Shown: positions 41,792-51,832, numbered from the stretch's first letter. The stretch is 64,000 nucleotides of DNA from JBCBKU01 sp038521345 (GCA_038521345.1 JBCBKU010000003.1:124001-188000); one strand, 5' to 3'. Numbers and translations: made by a program. Notes: a model not told the origin generated them from the letters alone.

Positions 41792-42295
41792 CTAGTCGCG
41801 GCCGTGCGCACCGGGCAAGCGCGGTCGTCCCTCGTATGAGGCAAAACTGTGGTCGCGGTTCGTCAACAATTTGACTGAGCGTTCGTCGTCGGCAGGTGAG
41901 TCATCGGTGCTGCGAAAGCGCAGGGTGGGGGTATCGGGCGTTCCCTCGTCGCTGACGCGGGCGTCGGGTTCCTCGCGCTTCGCGCCGGGCAGCCGCGCCG
42001 CGGCTCCGGTCTCGTCAGTGGCCTCAGAAGCGGGGACCGGAGCGGTGTCGGCGGCCGGGTCATGCAAGGGGCGCTGGAACACCATGACGGTCTTGTGAAC
42101 CATGGAACGCCTTGCAAAACCTGACTTTTCTTCGCATGGCAGGGTGTCGGCACGAAGGTATTCCCATCCGCCTTCGCCCAACTCATTCATCAGTTCCTCA
42201 AGCGCGACGGCGAAGCGCGCGTCCTGGCTTTTGACCCCCCGGACACGGCGACCGCGCTGGGGCGCGGGGACGACTTTGTATTCGTAACGGATCAT
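41792..42295 (-). CDS. DUF4177 domain protein (copy 2)
   Basis: A protein of 167 residues. The N-terminal 75 residues parallel its neighbour: MIRYEYKVVPAP, GEGGWEYLRADTLPC, VMVFQRP. The tail is acidic and proline/aspartate-rich and probably disordered. The ATG at 42295 is chosen by alignment with copy 1; the frame is open further upstream but without similarity. It ends 30 bases before copy 1, so a two-gene unit is likely. Confidence 0.8.
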   Translation of the reverse strand: MIRYEYKVVPAPQRGRRVRGVKSQDARFAVALEELMNELGEGGWEYLRADTLPCEEKSGFARRSMVHKTVMVFQRPLHDPAADTAPVPASEATDETGAAARLPGAKREEPDARVSDEGTPDTPTLRFRSTDDSPADDERSVKLLTNRDHSFASYEGRPRLPGAHGRD

Positions 42296-42526
42296 CTGAG
42301 GCTCCTGCGTCTCGCCCACCACAGGGGATTGAGATAGCTCATGCCGGCCCAAACCACCATACGGGATTTCTGCCATCCTGGGCGTGATGCGCGGGATTTG
42401 ACCGCCCAAAGGGCGTTTCCAAATGTTCGATTTGTACAATTCATGTGCCGAACTGTTTCCTGTGAGGAAACGGGCGCCGGCCATGTTCCCGTCAATTCGC
42501 GTGCCAATCGGTGATTCAACCGGCGA

Positions 42527-44035
42527 TCAGAGACCGAGTTTGGTCGCAACGATCTCGTTCACGGCCTTCGGATTGGCCTTGCCGCCCGTCGCCTTCATCA
42601 CCTGCCCGACAAACCAACCGGCGAGTTTGGGGTTGGCCTTGGCCTTTTCGACCTGAGCGGGGTTCGCGGCAATCACGTCGTCGACCGCGGCCTCAATGGC
42701 GCCGGTATCGGTGACCTGCTTCATGCCCTCCGTCTCGACGATCTCTTCGGGATTGCGGCCAGTCGTATAGGCGATTTCGAAAACGTCCTTGGCAATCTTG
42801 CCCGAGATCGTATCGGCGCTGATCAGATCGACAATCTGGCCCAGCTGGGACGCACTGATCGGGCTTTCGGTGATCGCGTGGTCTTCGGCCTTGAGGCGCC
42901 CGAAAAGCTCGTTGATCACCCAGTTCGCCGACAGCTTTGCATCGCGGCCGGCAGCCACGATCTCGAAGTAGTCGGCGTTCTCCTTCTCGGCGGTCAGGAC
43001 GCTCGCATCATAGTCGGTAAGGCCCATGTCCATCAGACGGCTTTTCTTTTCGTCGGGCAGTTCCGGCAGGTTCGCGGCGATGTCGTCGATCCAGGCCTGC
43101 TCGATCTCCAGGGGAAGCAGGTCGGGGCAGGGGAAGTAGCGGTAGTCATGCGCCTCTTCCTTGGACCGCATGGACCGTGTCTCGCCCTTGTCGGGATCAT
43201 AAAGGCGCGTCTCCTGATCCACGGTTCCGCCGCCTTCCACGATCTGGATCTGGCGGCGCGCCTCGTATTCGATGGCGGCCTGAATGAAGCGCATCGAGTT
43301 CATGTTCTTGATCTCGCAACGGGTGCCGAGATGGCTGAAATCCTGCGTTTCCTGATAGCGCTCATAGGCGCCGGGCGCACAAATCGACACGTTCACATCC
43401 GCGCGCAGGTTCCCGTTCTGCATGTTTCCGTCGCAAGTGCCGAGATACTGCATGATCTGGCGAAGCTTGCCGACGTAGGCCGCCGCCTCGTCCGGCCCTC
43501 GCATATCCGGGCGCGAGACGATCTCCATCAGCGCGACGCCGGTTCGGTTAAGATCCACAAAGGACATGGCCGGATCCATATCGTGGATCGACTTGCCCGC
43601 ATCCTGTTCGAGATGGATCCGCTCGATCCGGACCCGTCGTGCGACCCCGGGGCCAAGCTCGACCAGAACCTCGCCCTCACCGACAATAGGGTGATAGAGC
43701 TGGCTGATCTGATAGCCCTGCGGAAGATCCGGATAGAAGTAGTTCTTGCGGTCGAAGGCCGAGCGCAGGTTGATCGCCGCTTTCAGCCCCAGCCCGGTCC
43801 GCACGGCTTGGGCAACGCAGAACTCGTTGATCACCGGGAGCATGCCGGGCATCGCGGCGTCCACGTAGGCGACATTTGCGTTCGGTTCTGCACCAAACTC
43901 TGTCGAGGCGCCCGAGAACAGTTTTGCATTCGAGGACACCTGCGCGTGGACCTCGAGACCGATCACAAGTTCCCAATCCTGTTTGGCGCCCTGAATGACC
44001 TTGGGCTTCGGCGGCTCGTAGGTGAGATCCAACAT
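42527..44035 (-). CDS. gatB: Aspartyl/glutamyl-tRNA amidotransferase subunit B
   Basis: A protein of 502 residues, the tRNA-binding and kinase subunit of GatCAB, which amidates Glu-tRNA(Gln) and Asp-tRNA(Asn). The motif VIGLEVHAQVSSNAKLFSGA starts near residue 24. DLNRTGVALMEIVSRPDM is the other family signature, and the C-terminal YqeY-like tail ends KAVNEIVATKLGL. gatA and gatC are not in the window. A 231-base gap without a gene lies downstream; it holds a small hairpin, GTTTCC/GGAAAC at 42455-42471. Confidence 0.96.
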   Translation of the reverse strand: MLDLTYEPPKPKVIQGAKQDWELVIGLEVHAQVSSNAKLFSGASTEFGAEPNANVAYVDAAMPGMLPVINEFCVAQAVRTGLGLKAAINLRSAFDRKNYFYPDLPQGYQISQLYHPIVGEGEVLVELGPGVARRVRIERIHLEQDAGKSIHDMDPAMSFVDLNRTGVALMEIVSRPDMRGPDEAAAYVGKLRQIMQYLGTCDGNMQNGNLRADVNVSICAPGAYERYQETQDFSHLGTRCEIKNMNSMRFIQAAIEYEARRQIQIVEGGGTVDQETRLYDPDKGETRSMRSKEEAHDYRYFPCPDLLPLEIEQAWIDDIAANLPELPDEKKSRLMDMGLTDYDASVLTAEKENADYFEIVAAGRDAKLSANWVINELFGRLKAEDHAITESPISASQLGQIVDLISADTISGKIAKDVFEIAYTTGRNPEEIVETEGMKQVTDTGAIEAAVDDVIAANPAQVEKAKANPKLAGWFVGQVMKATGGKANPKAVNEIVATKLGL

Positions 44036-44100
44036 GGGCGGGGCTCCTGTGCGGCGACCTCGGGTGTTTAGGGCCCGCGTGGCCGCCCGGCAAGAGCGGC

Positions 44101-44637
44101 TTAGCTTTCGGGTCCGAGACCGCGGCTTGCCGAGACGCGACGAAAGTCCGCCATCGCGTCTGCAAACCCGCTCAGCGACCAGGAACGCGTCTGTGGGCGA
44201 TCATTCGAATCGGTGAAGTTGAACATGATTTCCGTCGACTTCTCCATCGAGAGCAGCGCAGCGTCGGCATCGGCGCCGGTCAACTTGCAGGCCGTGTCGC
44301 CGCGGCAGGATGTGGGTGGCAATGTCCATGGAAGCCCCCCCGACACGCGGATCGTGCCGGGTCCGAAGGCAGTCCCGAATTCAAGCCCGATTGAAATTTC
44401 GGGCCCCGGTTCGACGAAGGCAAAGAGCGCACCGAATTTCGGGCGCGAGGCATAGACATCGACATAGCGCAGGTAACAGCGTTCCTCGAGCGTCGGTCCT
44501 TCTCCTCTTGCATCGCAGACGCTGTCCCAGCCCCCGAACCGCTCTGAATGGGTCGGGCGCCATTTCCCAGCGGTGTCTTCCGACTGACCGAAGGCTTGGG
44601 TGGAGAAGAGGAATACAAAAAGCACTAAGAAACGCAT
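44101..44637 (-). CDS. Secreted protein, possibly IalB-like
   Basis: A protein of 178 residues. A clear signal peptide (MRFLVLFVFLFSTQAFG, cleavage near 17-18) precedes a soluble domain with WDSVCDARGEG, ERCYLRYVDVY, SCRGDTACKL and a closing SLSGFADAMADF. Paired cysteines and the final GF-x-x-A motif recall invasion-associated locus B family proteins; the similarity is loose. The ATG at 44637 is chosen because it places the signal peptide correctly. It is divergent from the lipoprotein gene at 44792. Confidence 0.65.
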   Translation of the reverse strand: MRFLVLFVFLFSTQAFGQSEDTAGKWRPTHSERFGGWDSVCDARGEGPTLEERCYLRYVDVYASRPKFGALFAFVEPGPEISIGLEFGTAFGPGTIRVSGGLPWTLPPTSCRGDTACKLTGADADAALLSMEKSTEIMFNFTDSNDRPQTRSWSLSGFADAMADFRRVSASRGLGPES

Positions 44638-44791
44638 CGGCTGGCCCCGTCTGGAATCCGCGGAATGGTAAGTTGATCCTAATCCGGGAAATGTAACCCT
44701 TGCGCGATCAACCGCCAGTAATTCCCGCATCCCTTGAACGCCGTCGCGTGATCGGGCATGTCCCGCGTTGGGGGCGGGAAAGGACACGACC

Positions 44792-45382
44792 ATGATCCGC
44801 GCCGCACTTCTCTGCTTGTCCGGAATTCTGCTGCTGACGGCCTGCGCGTCGGCGACGCCGTCCCGGCAAAGCGACCCACGCGGTCTTCCGGCCGCGCGGT
44901 GGGATCATCGGCCTGCCGGGTCAGATTGGACGATTGGGGCCCTTGCCGCTCTCCGGTCCCATGGCGATCCTCTTGTCTCAACGGTTCCGGCTGATATCGA
45001 CGCGTACTGTCCCGCTTATCCCGAGGCCGGACCTTACGACCGGCGCGCATTCTGGGTCGGATTTCTTTCGGCGCTGGCCAAGCACGAGAGCACGTGGCGG
45101 GAAGATGTCACGTCGCCAAACGGGAAGTGGCACGGCCTGCTGCAAATCTCGCCGGCGACGGCCGCCGGATACGGATGCCGCGCCACAACCGGAACCGCGC
45201 TGCGCGACGGCACGGCGAATCTTTCCTGCGCCATTCGCATCATGTCGGCGACTGTCACGCGCGACGGAGTGATTTCGGCAGATGGTGGGGGCGTTGCGGC
45301 GGATTGGGGCCCGTTCCGCGTGGCTGAAAAGCGCGCCGACATCCAGTCCTGGACGCGTGGCCAGAGTTACTGCGGGGGATAG
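44792..45382 (+). CDS. Lytic-transglycosylase-like (SLT) lipoprotein
   Basis: A protein of 196 residues. The signal peptide ends in the lipobox LTAC with Cys18, so a lipid anchor is likely. The C-terminal half has an SLT-type pattern: catalytic-position Glu99 in AKHESTW, then GLLQISPATAAGYGC. The domain is short and lacks some usual core motifs, so the enzymatic call is moderate. It would cleave peptidoglycan glycan strands in the periplasm. GGAAAGGA before the ATG supports the start. Confidence 0.72.
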   Translation: MIRAALLCLSGILLLTACASATPSRQSDPRGLPAARWDHRPAGSDWTIGALAALRSHGDPLVSTVPADIDAYCPAYPEAGPYDRRAFWVGFLSALAKHESTWREDVTSPNGKWHGLLQISPATAAGYGCRATTGTALRDGTANLSCAIRIMSATVTRDGVISADGGGVAADWGPFRVAEKRADIQSWTRGQSYCGG

Positions 45383-45385
45383 GAT

Positions 45386-46261
45386 TCAGCCAAGATCGAA
45401 CTGACGTGCCCAGCTGGGCCGGCGCGAGCTCGCCACAAGCGAGACGGTGGGCGCATAGCGGCCGCCCAGAGCAAGGGTTTCTTTGCGCAAGACCTCGATC
45501 CCGGCATCGGACTGTGCTGGCAGCGCCTTGGGCGAAATGGGCTCTCCGGCTGTGATCCGGAACGGCTGGCGATGCTTGTTCAGCGTCTCGTGGAACAACG
45601 TGATGTCGCGAAGTGTCGGGTGGATGAAGTCGAAGAGGTAGAACAGGACAGAGTTCCGCGCCCGGATGTTGACGGGGATCACCGGCAGGTCGAACTTCCG
45701 TGCGATCATCGCTGCCGAGGGCATCCACGGACGCTCATACAGCTTTAGCCCGCGGCGTTTGGCGAGGCGTCCTGCCGGAAAGATCACACCCAGCCGCCCG
45801 TCCTTGATGGCATCCCGCGTCAGGGCCATCGTTTCCCGGGTCTTGGAATGGCTGCGTTTGTCAACGCGCCATTCGACGGGGACAATCGCGTCCGACATCT
45901 GCGGCAGTACCCGAAGGATGTCCGAGTTCGCATAATAGAACGCGTCGGGGCGAAGCGGCTTCAGCACGTGATCAAGGATGATGCCGTCGGCAATGCCCGT
46001 CGGATGGTTGGCCACGATCAGGGCCGGGCCATGGCGCGGAATATTGTGCAGGCCGGACGCCTCGACGTCTTTTGCCAGCATTTCCGCCATCGCGGCCATC
46101 ACGTCAGACGTCTTCAAGTCTCGGATATGCTCGCCAATCCGAACAGTCCGGTCATAGCCCAGAACACGGTTCAGGATGCGGCGTGCGGTCTGGGAAGCAG
46201 GGTCGGTCCGGAACAGCCATGGGGCGCGCTCGGCGATCAAAGGATCGAGTCGTTCTCTCAT
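45386..46261 (-). CDS. 1-acylglycerol-3-phosphate acyltransferase-like protein (PlsC superfamily)
   Basis: A protein of 291 residues. The acyltransferase site is NHPTGIADG with His86 and Asp92 (HX5D, one residue longer than the usual HX4D), and FPAGR at 161-165 is the phosphate-binding motif. A weakly hydrophobic stretch may associate with the membrane. The family transfers acyl chains to lysophospholipids or related acceptors; the actual acceptor is unknown. The stop is 3 bases from the convergent lipoprotein gene. Confidence 0.82.
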   Translation of the reverse strand: MRERLDPLIAERAPWLFRTDPASQTARRILNRVLGYDRTVRIGEHIRDLKTSDVMAAMAEMLAKDVEASGLHNIPRHGPALIVANHPTGIADGIILDHVLKPLRPDAFYYANSDILRVLPQMSDAIVPVEWRVDKRSHSKTRETMALTRDAIKDGRLGVIFPAGRLAKRRGLKLYERPWMPSAAMIARKFDLPVIPVNIRARNSVLFYLFDFIHPTLRDITLFHETLNKHRQPFRITAGEPISPKALPAQSDAGIEVLRKETLALGGRYAPTVSLVASSRRPSWARQFDLG

Positions 46262-46412
46262 TTCGCCGTCACACCACGGTTACACGACACTTTGGTGACA
46301 GGTGGCGGTGCCCTGTCGTTTAGCACTTTGCCTTAACATAATGCATTCCGACGGGAATGGCGAGAAGGTGAGGGCCCCGGTTGGCAAGGCTCTGCCGGGA
46401 CCATGCCGGCGG

Positions 46413-48989
46413 CTAGCCGTCGAGCATCCTTTGAATCATCTCGCCGGTGTCCCGGCTTAGCTCTGGGGCCTGTGCGATTCGCGTCAGCGCCTCGCGGATC
46501 AAGGCCTGTCGATCGGCGTCGTAGCGGCGCCAAGTCTCAAACGCCGTGGTCATGCGCGCGGCTGTCTGCGGGTTCAGTGGATCAAGGCGGATCAGCCAAT
46601 CGGCGACAAAGGCATATCCTGCACCCGATGCTTGGTGGAACCCCGCCGCGTTCGAGATCAACCCCCCGATCAGGGCACGGAAGCGGTTCGGGTTCTTCCA
46701 GTCGAAGTCCGGATGCGCCGCCAGCCGTTCCGCGATCTCGGTGGCCTGATCGGGCTTGGCATGCGCGGTCTGCAGCGCAAACCATTTGTCGAGCACGAGC
46801 CGGTCGTCGGACCAGCGCCGATAGAACGCCTCGATCTCTTCGCCGCCGGCCCCGACGGCCAGAAGCGCCGTCAGCGCCCCGATGCTTTCCGTCATGTTGT
46901 CGGCGCGGGTAAACAATTCGCGGGCCGCCGATCCTCCGTCCACACGGGTCATGAGCGCGAGGGCCGTCAGACGAAGCGCCCGGCAGCCCGCGGCCTTGGG
47001 GTCGGGCGTGTAGGGACCGGGCAAGTCCATGGCCTCGAACACTTCAGGAAGATGCGCCGCCAACCGTTCAGCAAGCCGGGTCGCCACTCGGTCGCGCGCT
47101 GTCCGGATCACCGCGGGATCCGGTGTCTGGCCCGCATCGGCAAGGGTCTGGGCCATGTCATCCTCGGACGGCAGCCGAAGCACCAGGGCCCGGAAGGCCG
47201 GATCAAGCCCGTCGTCTCGTACGACGCGTTCCAGTGCATCCAGATAGGCCGGACCCGGTTGCGCACCGTCGGTCACCATCGCCACCAAGACGTCCTTGGC
47301 CAGCTGCCGTCCGGCCTCCCATTTCGTGAACGGGTCCGTGTCGTGGGCCAGCAGAAACGCGCGCTCTTCGGCACTTGTTGACCGCTCGAGGATGATCGGC
47401 GCCGAGAACCCGCGTAGAATCGATGGGAGCGGCCGATCTGCCAACTCATCGAACACGAAGCTCTGACGTACATCGCTAAGTTCGAGAATCCGTGTCGGAT
47501 GGGTCTCCGATCCGTCTGGCGCCAGCAATCCTACGGCAATGGGGATCACCTGCGGTTCCTTTGCATCCTGTCCCGGGGTGGGCGGCGTGGATTGCGTCAG
47601 GGTCAGGGTATATTTCCCGCCCGACCCGTCGCCCACCGGATCCCGGGCTTCCCAGACCTCTTCCACCGAAACACGGGGTGTGCCCGCCTGCGTATACCAC
47701 CTTTTGAATTGACCAAGGTCCCGACCCGTCGCGTCCTCGAAGACCTTCAGCCAATCTTCGATTGTCGCAGCGTCGCCATCGTGGCGATCGAAATAGAGAT
47801 CCAGCGCGCGGGCATAGGCCGCGTCGCCAACCAACGCTTGCAGCATGGCGATGACCTCGGCCCCTTTTTCATAGACCGTCGCCGTATAGAAGTTGTTGAT
47901 CTCGACAAAACTTGCAGGACGTACCGGATGCGCAAGGGGGCCGTTGTCTTCCCGGAATTGCCGGGCGCGCAGAAGGATCGCATCGTCGATGCGCTTGACC
48001 GCGCGGCTTCGCTGATCGCCGGTGAATTGCCGGTCACGGAACACGGTCAGCCCTTCCTTCAGACAGAGCTGGAACCAGTCGCGGCAGGTGATCCGGTTGC
48101 CTGTCCAGTTGTGAAAATACTCATGCGCCACGATCCCCTCGATCAACTCATAGTCGCGGTCGGTGGCGGTCTCGGGGCTGGCCAGAACGTATTTCGAATT
48201 GAAGATGTTCAGGCCCTTGTTCTCCATCGCGCCCATGTTGAAATCGTCCACGGCGACGATGTTGAAGACGTCAAGGTCATAGGCTCGGCCATAGACCTCT
48301 TCGTCCCAGCGCATCGATCGCTTCAGGGCGTCCATCGCATAGGCACAGCGCGTTTCGTCCCCCGGACGGACCCAGATGTTGAGCGTCACGTCCCGCCCTT
48401 CGGACGTCGTGAACCGGTCGCCATGGGCCACCAGATCACCGGCGACGAGCGCAAAAAGATAGGCCGGCTTCGGCCAGGGATCGTCCCACTCGGCCCAGCC
48501 GGCACCCGCGTCCGTCTGATTGCCGTTGGACAGGAGAACCGGCAGGTCGCCCTCGATCCGCACACGGAAAGGGGCCATCACGTCCGGCCGGTCGGGATAA
48601 TAGGTGATCTTGCGAAATCCCTCGGCCTCGCACTGGGAGCAGTACATCCCTTTCGACATGTAGAGCCCTTCAAGCGCCGTGTTGCCCTCGGGCGCAATCT
48701 CAACCTCGGCCTCCCAGATGAACGGGCCGTCGGGCACGGCGCAAGTCAGACCCTCGGCGCTGAGCTCTGGCGTCGTCACCACGCCGTCGATGGCAGCGTG
48801 GATCAGGCGCAGGTTCTCCCCGTCCAGCCGGAAGGGACCCGGAGCCGCCTCGTTCGGACGGAAGGCGATCCGCGAGACAACACGCGTCGCCCGGGGATCA
48901 AGACGAAAGGTAAGGTCCACATGATCCACGAAGTAGGCGGGCGGGCGGTATTCGGCGAGGTAGACGGGCCTCGGCGCGGCGTCTTTCAT
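46413..48989 (-). CDS. pepN: Aminopeptidase N (M1 family)
   Basis: A zinc metallopeptidase of 858 residues, close to the usual 870. The substrate-binding GAMEN motif is at 253-257. The zinc site HEYFH is at 289-293, with the third ligand Glu312 in LKEG. The large C-terminal helical domain is present. It removes N-terminal residues from peptides in the cytoplasm. A 151-base gap without a gene lies between it and the acyltransferase gene, and it is divergent from the VOC gene across 214 bases. Confidence 0.96.
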   Translation of the reverse strand: MKDAAPRPVYLAEYRPPAYFVDHVDLTFRLDPRATRVVSRIAFRPNEAAPGPFRLDGENLRLIHAAIDGVVTTPELSAEGLTCAVPDGPFIWEAEVEIAPEGNTALEGLYMSKGMYCSQCEAEGFRKITYYPDRPDVMAPFRVRIEGDLPVLLSNGNQTDAGAGWAEWDDPWPKPAYLFALVAGDLVAHGDRFTTSEGRDVTLNIWVRPGDETRCAYAMDALKRSMRWDEEVYGRAYDLDVFNIVAVDDFNMGAMENKGLNIFNSKYVLASPETATDRDYELIEGIVAHEYFHNWTGNRITCRDWFQLCLKEGLTVFRDRQFTGDQRSRAVKRIDDAILLRARQFREDNGPLAHPVRPASFVEINNFYTATVYEKGAEVIAMLQALVGDAAYARALDLYFDRHDGDAATIEDWLKVFEDATGRDLGQFKRWYTQAGTPRVSVEEVWEARDPVGDGSGGKYTLTLTQSTPPTPGQDAKEPQVIPIAVGLLAPDGSETHPTRILELSDVRQSFVFDELADRPLPSILRGFSAPIILERSTSAEERAFLLAHDTDPFTKWEAGRQLAKDVLVAMVTDGAQPGPAYLDALERVVRDDGLDPAFRALVLRLPSEDDMAQTLADAGQTPDPAVIRTARDRVATRLAERLAAHLPEVFEAMDLPGPYTPDPKAAGCRALRLTALALMTRVDGGSAARELFTRADNMTESIGALTALLAVGAGGEEIEAFYRRWSDDRLVLDKWFALQTAHAKPDQATEIAERLAAHPDFDWKNPNRFRALIGGLISNAAGFHQASGAGYAFVADWLIRLDPLNPQTAARMTTAFETWRRYDADRQALIREALTRIAQAPELSRDTGEMIQRMLDG

Positions 48990-49203
48990 GGGGGATCTCC
49001 GGGATGGGTTCGCATGAGCCTAGGACGCGCGTCCGAGCCCTGCAAGCGGATCGGAGGTGCGCGCGATCCCGCTTCATCTTGGGAAGATTACGCATGCCCG
49101 CGCGGTTCCGCCAAAGCTCGCGCTCGGATCGTGCACCATGCTGACAAGACCCTGTCAGGAGGGGTGGCGTAGTCTGACCCAAGTCAGATACGGAGAGCCC
49201 CCA

Positions 49204-49581
49204 ATGACCTATGCGCCGAAACACTTTACCGTCTGGGCCGAGATCCCGGTCACGGATATGGAGAAGGCCGTGGCCTTTTATGCCGCCGTCACGGGCGGAT
49301 CCCTGACACTTGACCAGACTGGACCGAACCCGATGGCCGTCTTCAAGCCCCAAGATCCCGCGACCGGCATTGCGGGACATCTTTACCCCGGTGCCCCCGC
49401 AGAGGAGGGGAAAGGTCCGACCATCCACATTGCCGCCGAGGGTGATATAGATGAAATGGTCGCCCGCGTCTGGGACAACGGCGGCAAGGTCGTCTCGCCA
49501 CCGATCGAGATCCCCGCGGGGCGCTTCATTTATTGTCTCGATCCGTTCGGAAATTCGATCGGGTTCTTCGAGGGCCGCTGA
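49204..49581 (+). CDS. VOC (glyoxalase/bleomycin-resistance fold) protein
   Basis: A protein of 125 residues with two beta-alpha-beta-beta-beta units: WAEIPVTDMEKAVAFYAAV and a C-terminal DPFGNSIGFFEG. The family covers glyoxalases, dioxygenases and resistance proteins; substrate unknown. Its stop overlaps the start of the WYL regulator by one base (TGATG), so the two are probably a coupled pair. GGAGAGCCCCCA precedes the ATG. A longer frame from 49057 lacks family similarity. Confidence 0.88.
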   Translation: MTYAPKHFTVWAEIPVTDMEKAVAFYAAVTGGSLTLDQTGPNPMAVFKPQDPATGIAGHLYPGAPAEEGKGPTIHIAAEGDIDEMVARVWDNGGKVVSPPIEIPAGRFIYCLDPFGNSIGFFEGR

Positions 49582-50264
49582 TGCGTCGGGCCGATCGCCT
49601 CTTCCAGATCGTTCAGCACCTGCGGGGGGGGCGGCTGACCACCGCCCGGGTGCTGGCGGACCGGCTCGAAGTGTCCGAGCGGACCATCTACCGGGACATC
49701 GCCGATCTCCAGTCAACAGGCGTCCCAATCGATGGCGAAGCCGGTGTCGGGTATCTGATGGCAGAGGGCTTCGACCTGCCTCCGCTGATGTTCACGCGGG
49801 ATGAGATCGTGGCGCTGGTTGCAGGTGCGCGGATCATGCGGGCGTGGGGCGGGGCGTCCATGGCGCGCGCGTCGGAAGAGGCGCTCGTTAAAATCGAGTC
49901 GGTTCTGCCCGACCGTCTGCGCGACCGGGCCCGTCAGGTGCCGATCCACGCAGCATCTTGGGAGATGAGCGACACGCTGCGCGCACGGCTCGACGAGGTT
50001 GAGTCAGCGATCGAGGCGTGCGATCGCCTGTCGGTCCGCTATTCGGACGGAGACGGCGCCGAGACCGACCGCGCGATCCGCCCCCTTGGGCTCTGGTATT
50101 GGGGGAAAGTCTGGACGCTCGTCGCGTGGTGCGAATTGCGCGACGATTTTCGTATGTTCCGACTCGACCGGATTTCCGAGATGCGCCCGGACGGCCAGTT
50201 CAGGACCGAACGTGACAAGAGCCTCGCTGCCTTCTACCGCGCCATGGAGGCGCGGCACTGCTGA
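49581..50264 (+). CDS. YafY/WYL-domain transcriptional regulator
   Basis: A protein of 227 residues. An N-terminal winged HTH (MRRADRLFQIVQHL through YRDIADLQSTGVPI, residues 1-55) is followed by a WYL domain (about 130-205, with LWYWGKVWTLVAWCELR in place of the WYL core). WYL domains sense small ligands or nucleic acid. It overlaps the VOC gene and lies 42 bases before the photolyase gene, so it may regulate either; this is inferred from position. Confidence 0.9.
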   Translation: MRRADRLFQIVQHLRGGRLTTARVLADRLEVSERTIYRDIADLQSTGVPIDGEAGVGYLMAEGFDLPPLMFTRDEIVALVAGARIMRAWGGASMARASEEALVKIESVLPDRLRDRARQVPIHAASWEMSDTLRARLDEVESAIEACDRLSVRYSDGDGAETDRAIRPLGLWYWGKVWTLVAWCELRDDFRMFRLDRISEMRPDGQFRTERDKSLAAFYRAMEARHC

Positions 50265-50306
50265 TCGGGGCTTTCCGGGCCGACCCGGCCGCTTAGATTG
50301 CTGGCC

Positions 50307-51827
50307 ATGACGACGTGTCTCTGGTTCAAGCGGGATCTTCGGATTCAGGATCACCCTGCTCTGGCGCGGGCGGTGGCGCTCGGTCGTCCGGTTCTGGCAC
50401 TGTATGTCGTCGAGCCCGCCTATTGGGCCTTGTCCGACACGTCGCACCGGCAATGGGCTGTGACGGCCGAGGCCCTGGCCGAATTGCGCGACGCCATCGG
50501 CGCGCTCGGCACACCCTTGGTCGTGCGCGTGGGGGACACGGTCGAGGTCCTGCGCGATTTGCATGCGCGGCATGGTTTCACCGAACTCGTCAGTCACGAA
50601 GAAACCGGGAACGCCTGGACCTTTGAACGCGACAAGACGGTGGCGGCATGGGCCCGCGATGTCGGTCTCCCGTGGACTGAGCTTCCCCAATCCTCCGTCG
50701 TGCGGCGGCTGCAATCGCGCGATGACTGGTCCAAGCAACGGGATCGATTTGTAGTGGCGCCGACGGCCAACACCCCGCCGGCCCTCCGCGGCGTGGCCGA
50801 AAATTCGGGCCGTATCCCTTCGGCGCGGGATCTGGGGCTTGAAGAGGATGGGTGCCGGCTTCGCCAACACGGCGGCCGTGCCGCAGCCGAAGCCTGTCTT
50901 CAGAGTTTTTTGACCGAACGCGGGCTGACTTACCGCAAGGACATGTCGACCCCGGTCGCGGGCGAGCGGGCCTGTTCGCGCCTGTCTGCCCACCTTGCCA
51001 CCGGCGCGATCTCGGTCCGCGAAGTCTTTCAGGCTACGGCAGCGCGCCAGCGTCAGGTGCGGGGAACCCGGGATGGCTGGGGCGGCAGCCTGAAATCCTT
51101 CCAGTCCCGACTGGCCTGGCGAGACCACTTTACCCAAAAACTCGAGGACGAGCCCGAGCTTGAATGGCGGTGCCTCCATTCGGCCTATGAAGATCTTCGT
51201 CCGCGTGGGCCGGACGCGGCACGGCTTTCGGCATGGGAAGCGGGCGAGACGGGCATACCGTTTGTCGATGCCTGCATGCGCTATCTCCGCGCCACGGGTT
51301 GGCTGAATTTCCGGATGCGGTCGATGCTGATGGCCGTGGCATCCTATCACCTCTGGCTGGATTGGCGGGCCACAGGGCCGCATCTGGCGCGGATGTTCAC
51401 GGACTATGAACCGGGCATCCACTGGCCGCAGGTTCAGATGCAGTCCGGTACGACGGGAATGAACACGGTCCGCATCTACAATCCGGTCAAGCAGGGCCAT
51501 GACCAAGACCCGACGGGGGCGTTCACGCGGGAATGGGTGCCCGAACTGCGCGATGTACCGGACCCATATCTTCAGGAGCCGTGGCGCTGGGATGGTGCCG
51601 CAGCGCTTCTCGGCCATACCTATCCTGCCCCGATCGTTGATGTCGCGGCCGCAGCGAAAGCCGCCCGGCAAGCGGTTTGGGGGGTGAGGAGGGGGTCGGC
51701 TTTCCGCGCCGAAGCCGACCGCGTGGTCGAACGTCACGCAAGCCGCAAGGACCGCACGGGCCGCTTCGTGAACGATCGCGAGAAGATGAAGGACCCGGGC
51801 CCCGAGCAACTGGGCCTCGATTTGTGA
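50307..51827 (+). CDS. Cryptochrome/DNA photolyase family protein
   Basis: A protein of 506 residues. The N-terminal alpha/beta photolyase domain (CLWFKRDLRIQDHPAL, residues 3-18) binds an antenna pigment in relatives. The C-terminal FAD-binding domain has TGIPFVDACMRYLRATGWLN and RIYNPVKQGHDQDPTG. It either repairs pyrimidine dimers with light or senses blue light; the class cannot be decided by eye. The ATG at 50307 is preferred over a TTG 9 bases earlier. The stop overlaps a possible GTG start of the DUF2256 gene. Confidence 0.9.
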   Translation: MTTCLWFKRDLRIQDHPALARAVALGRPVLALYVVEPAYWALSDTSHRQWAVTAEALAELRDAIGALGTPLVVRVGDTVEVLRDLHARHGFTELVSHEETGNAWTFERDKTVAAWARDVGLPWTELPQSSVVRRLQSRDDWSKQRDRFVVAPTANTPPALRGVAENSGRIPSARDLGLEEDGCRLRQHGGRAAAEACLQSFLTERGLTYRKDMSTPVAGERACSRLSAHLATGAISVREVFQATAARQRQVRGTRDGWGGSLKSFQSRLAWRDHFTQKLEDEPELEWRCLHSAYEDLRPRGPDAARLSAWEAGETGIPFVDACMRYLRATGWLNFRMRSMLMAVASYHLWLDWRATGPHLARMFTDYEPGIHWPQVQMQSGTTGMNTVRIYNPVKQGHDQDPTGAFTREWVPELRDVPDPYLQEPWRWDGAAALLGHTYPAPIVDVAAAAKAARQAVWGVRRGSAFRAEADRVVERHASRKDRTGRFVNDREKMKDPGPEQLGLDL

Positions 51828-51832
51828 GCCGG

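Noticed and set aside
46370..46410. Inverted repeat after pepN
   Set aside because: Eight pairs with a 14-base loop but no T-run on the minus strand; not a convincing terminator.
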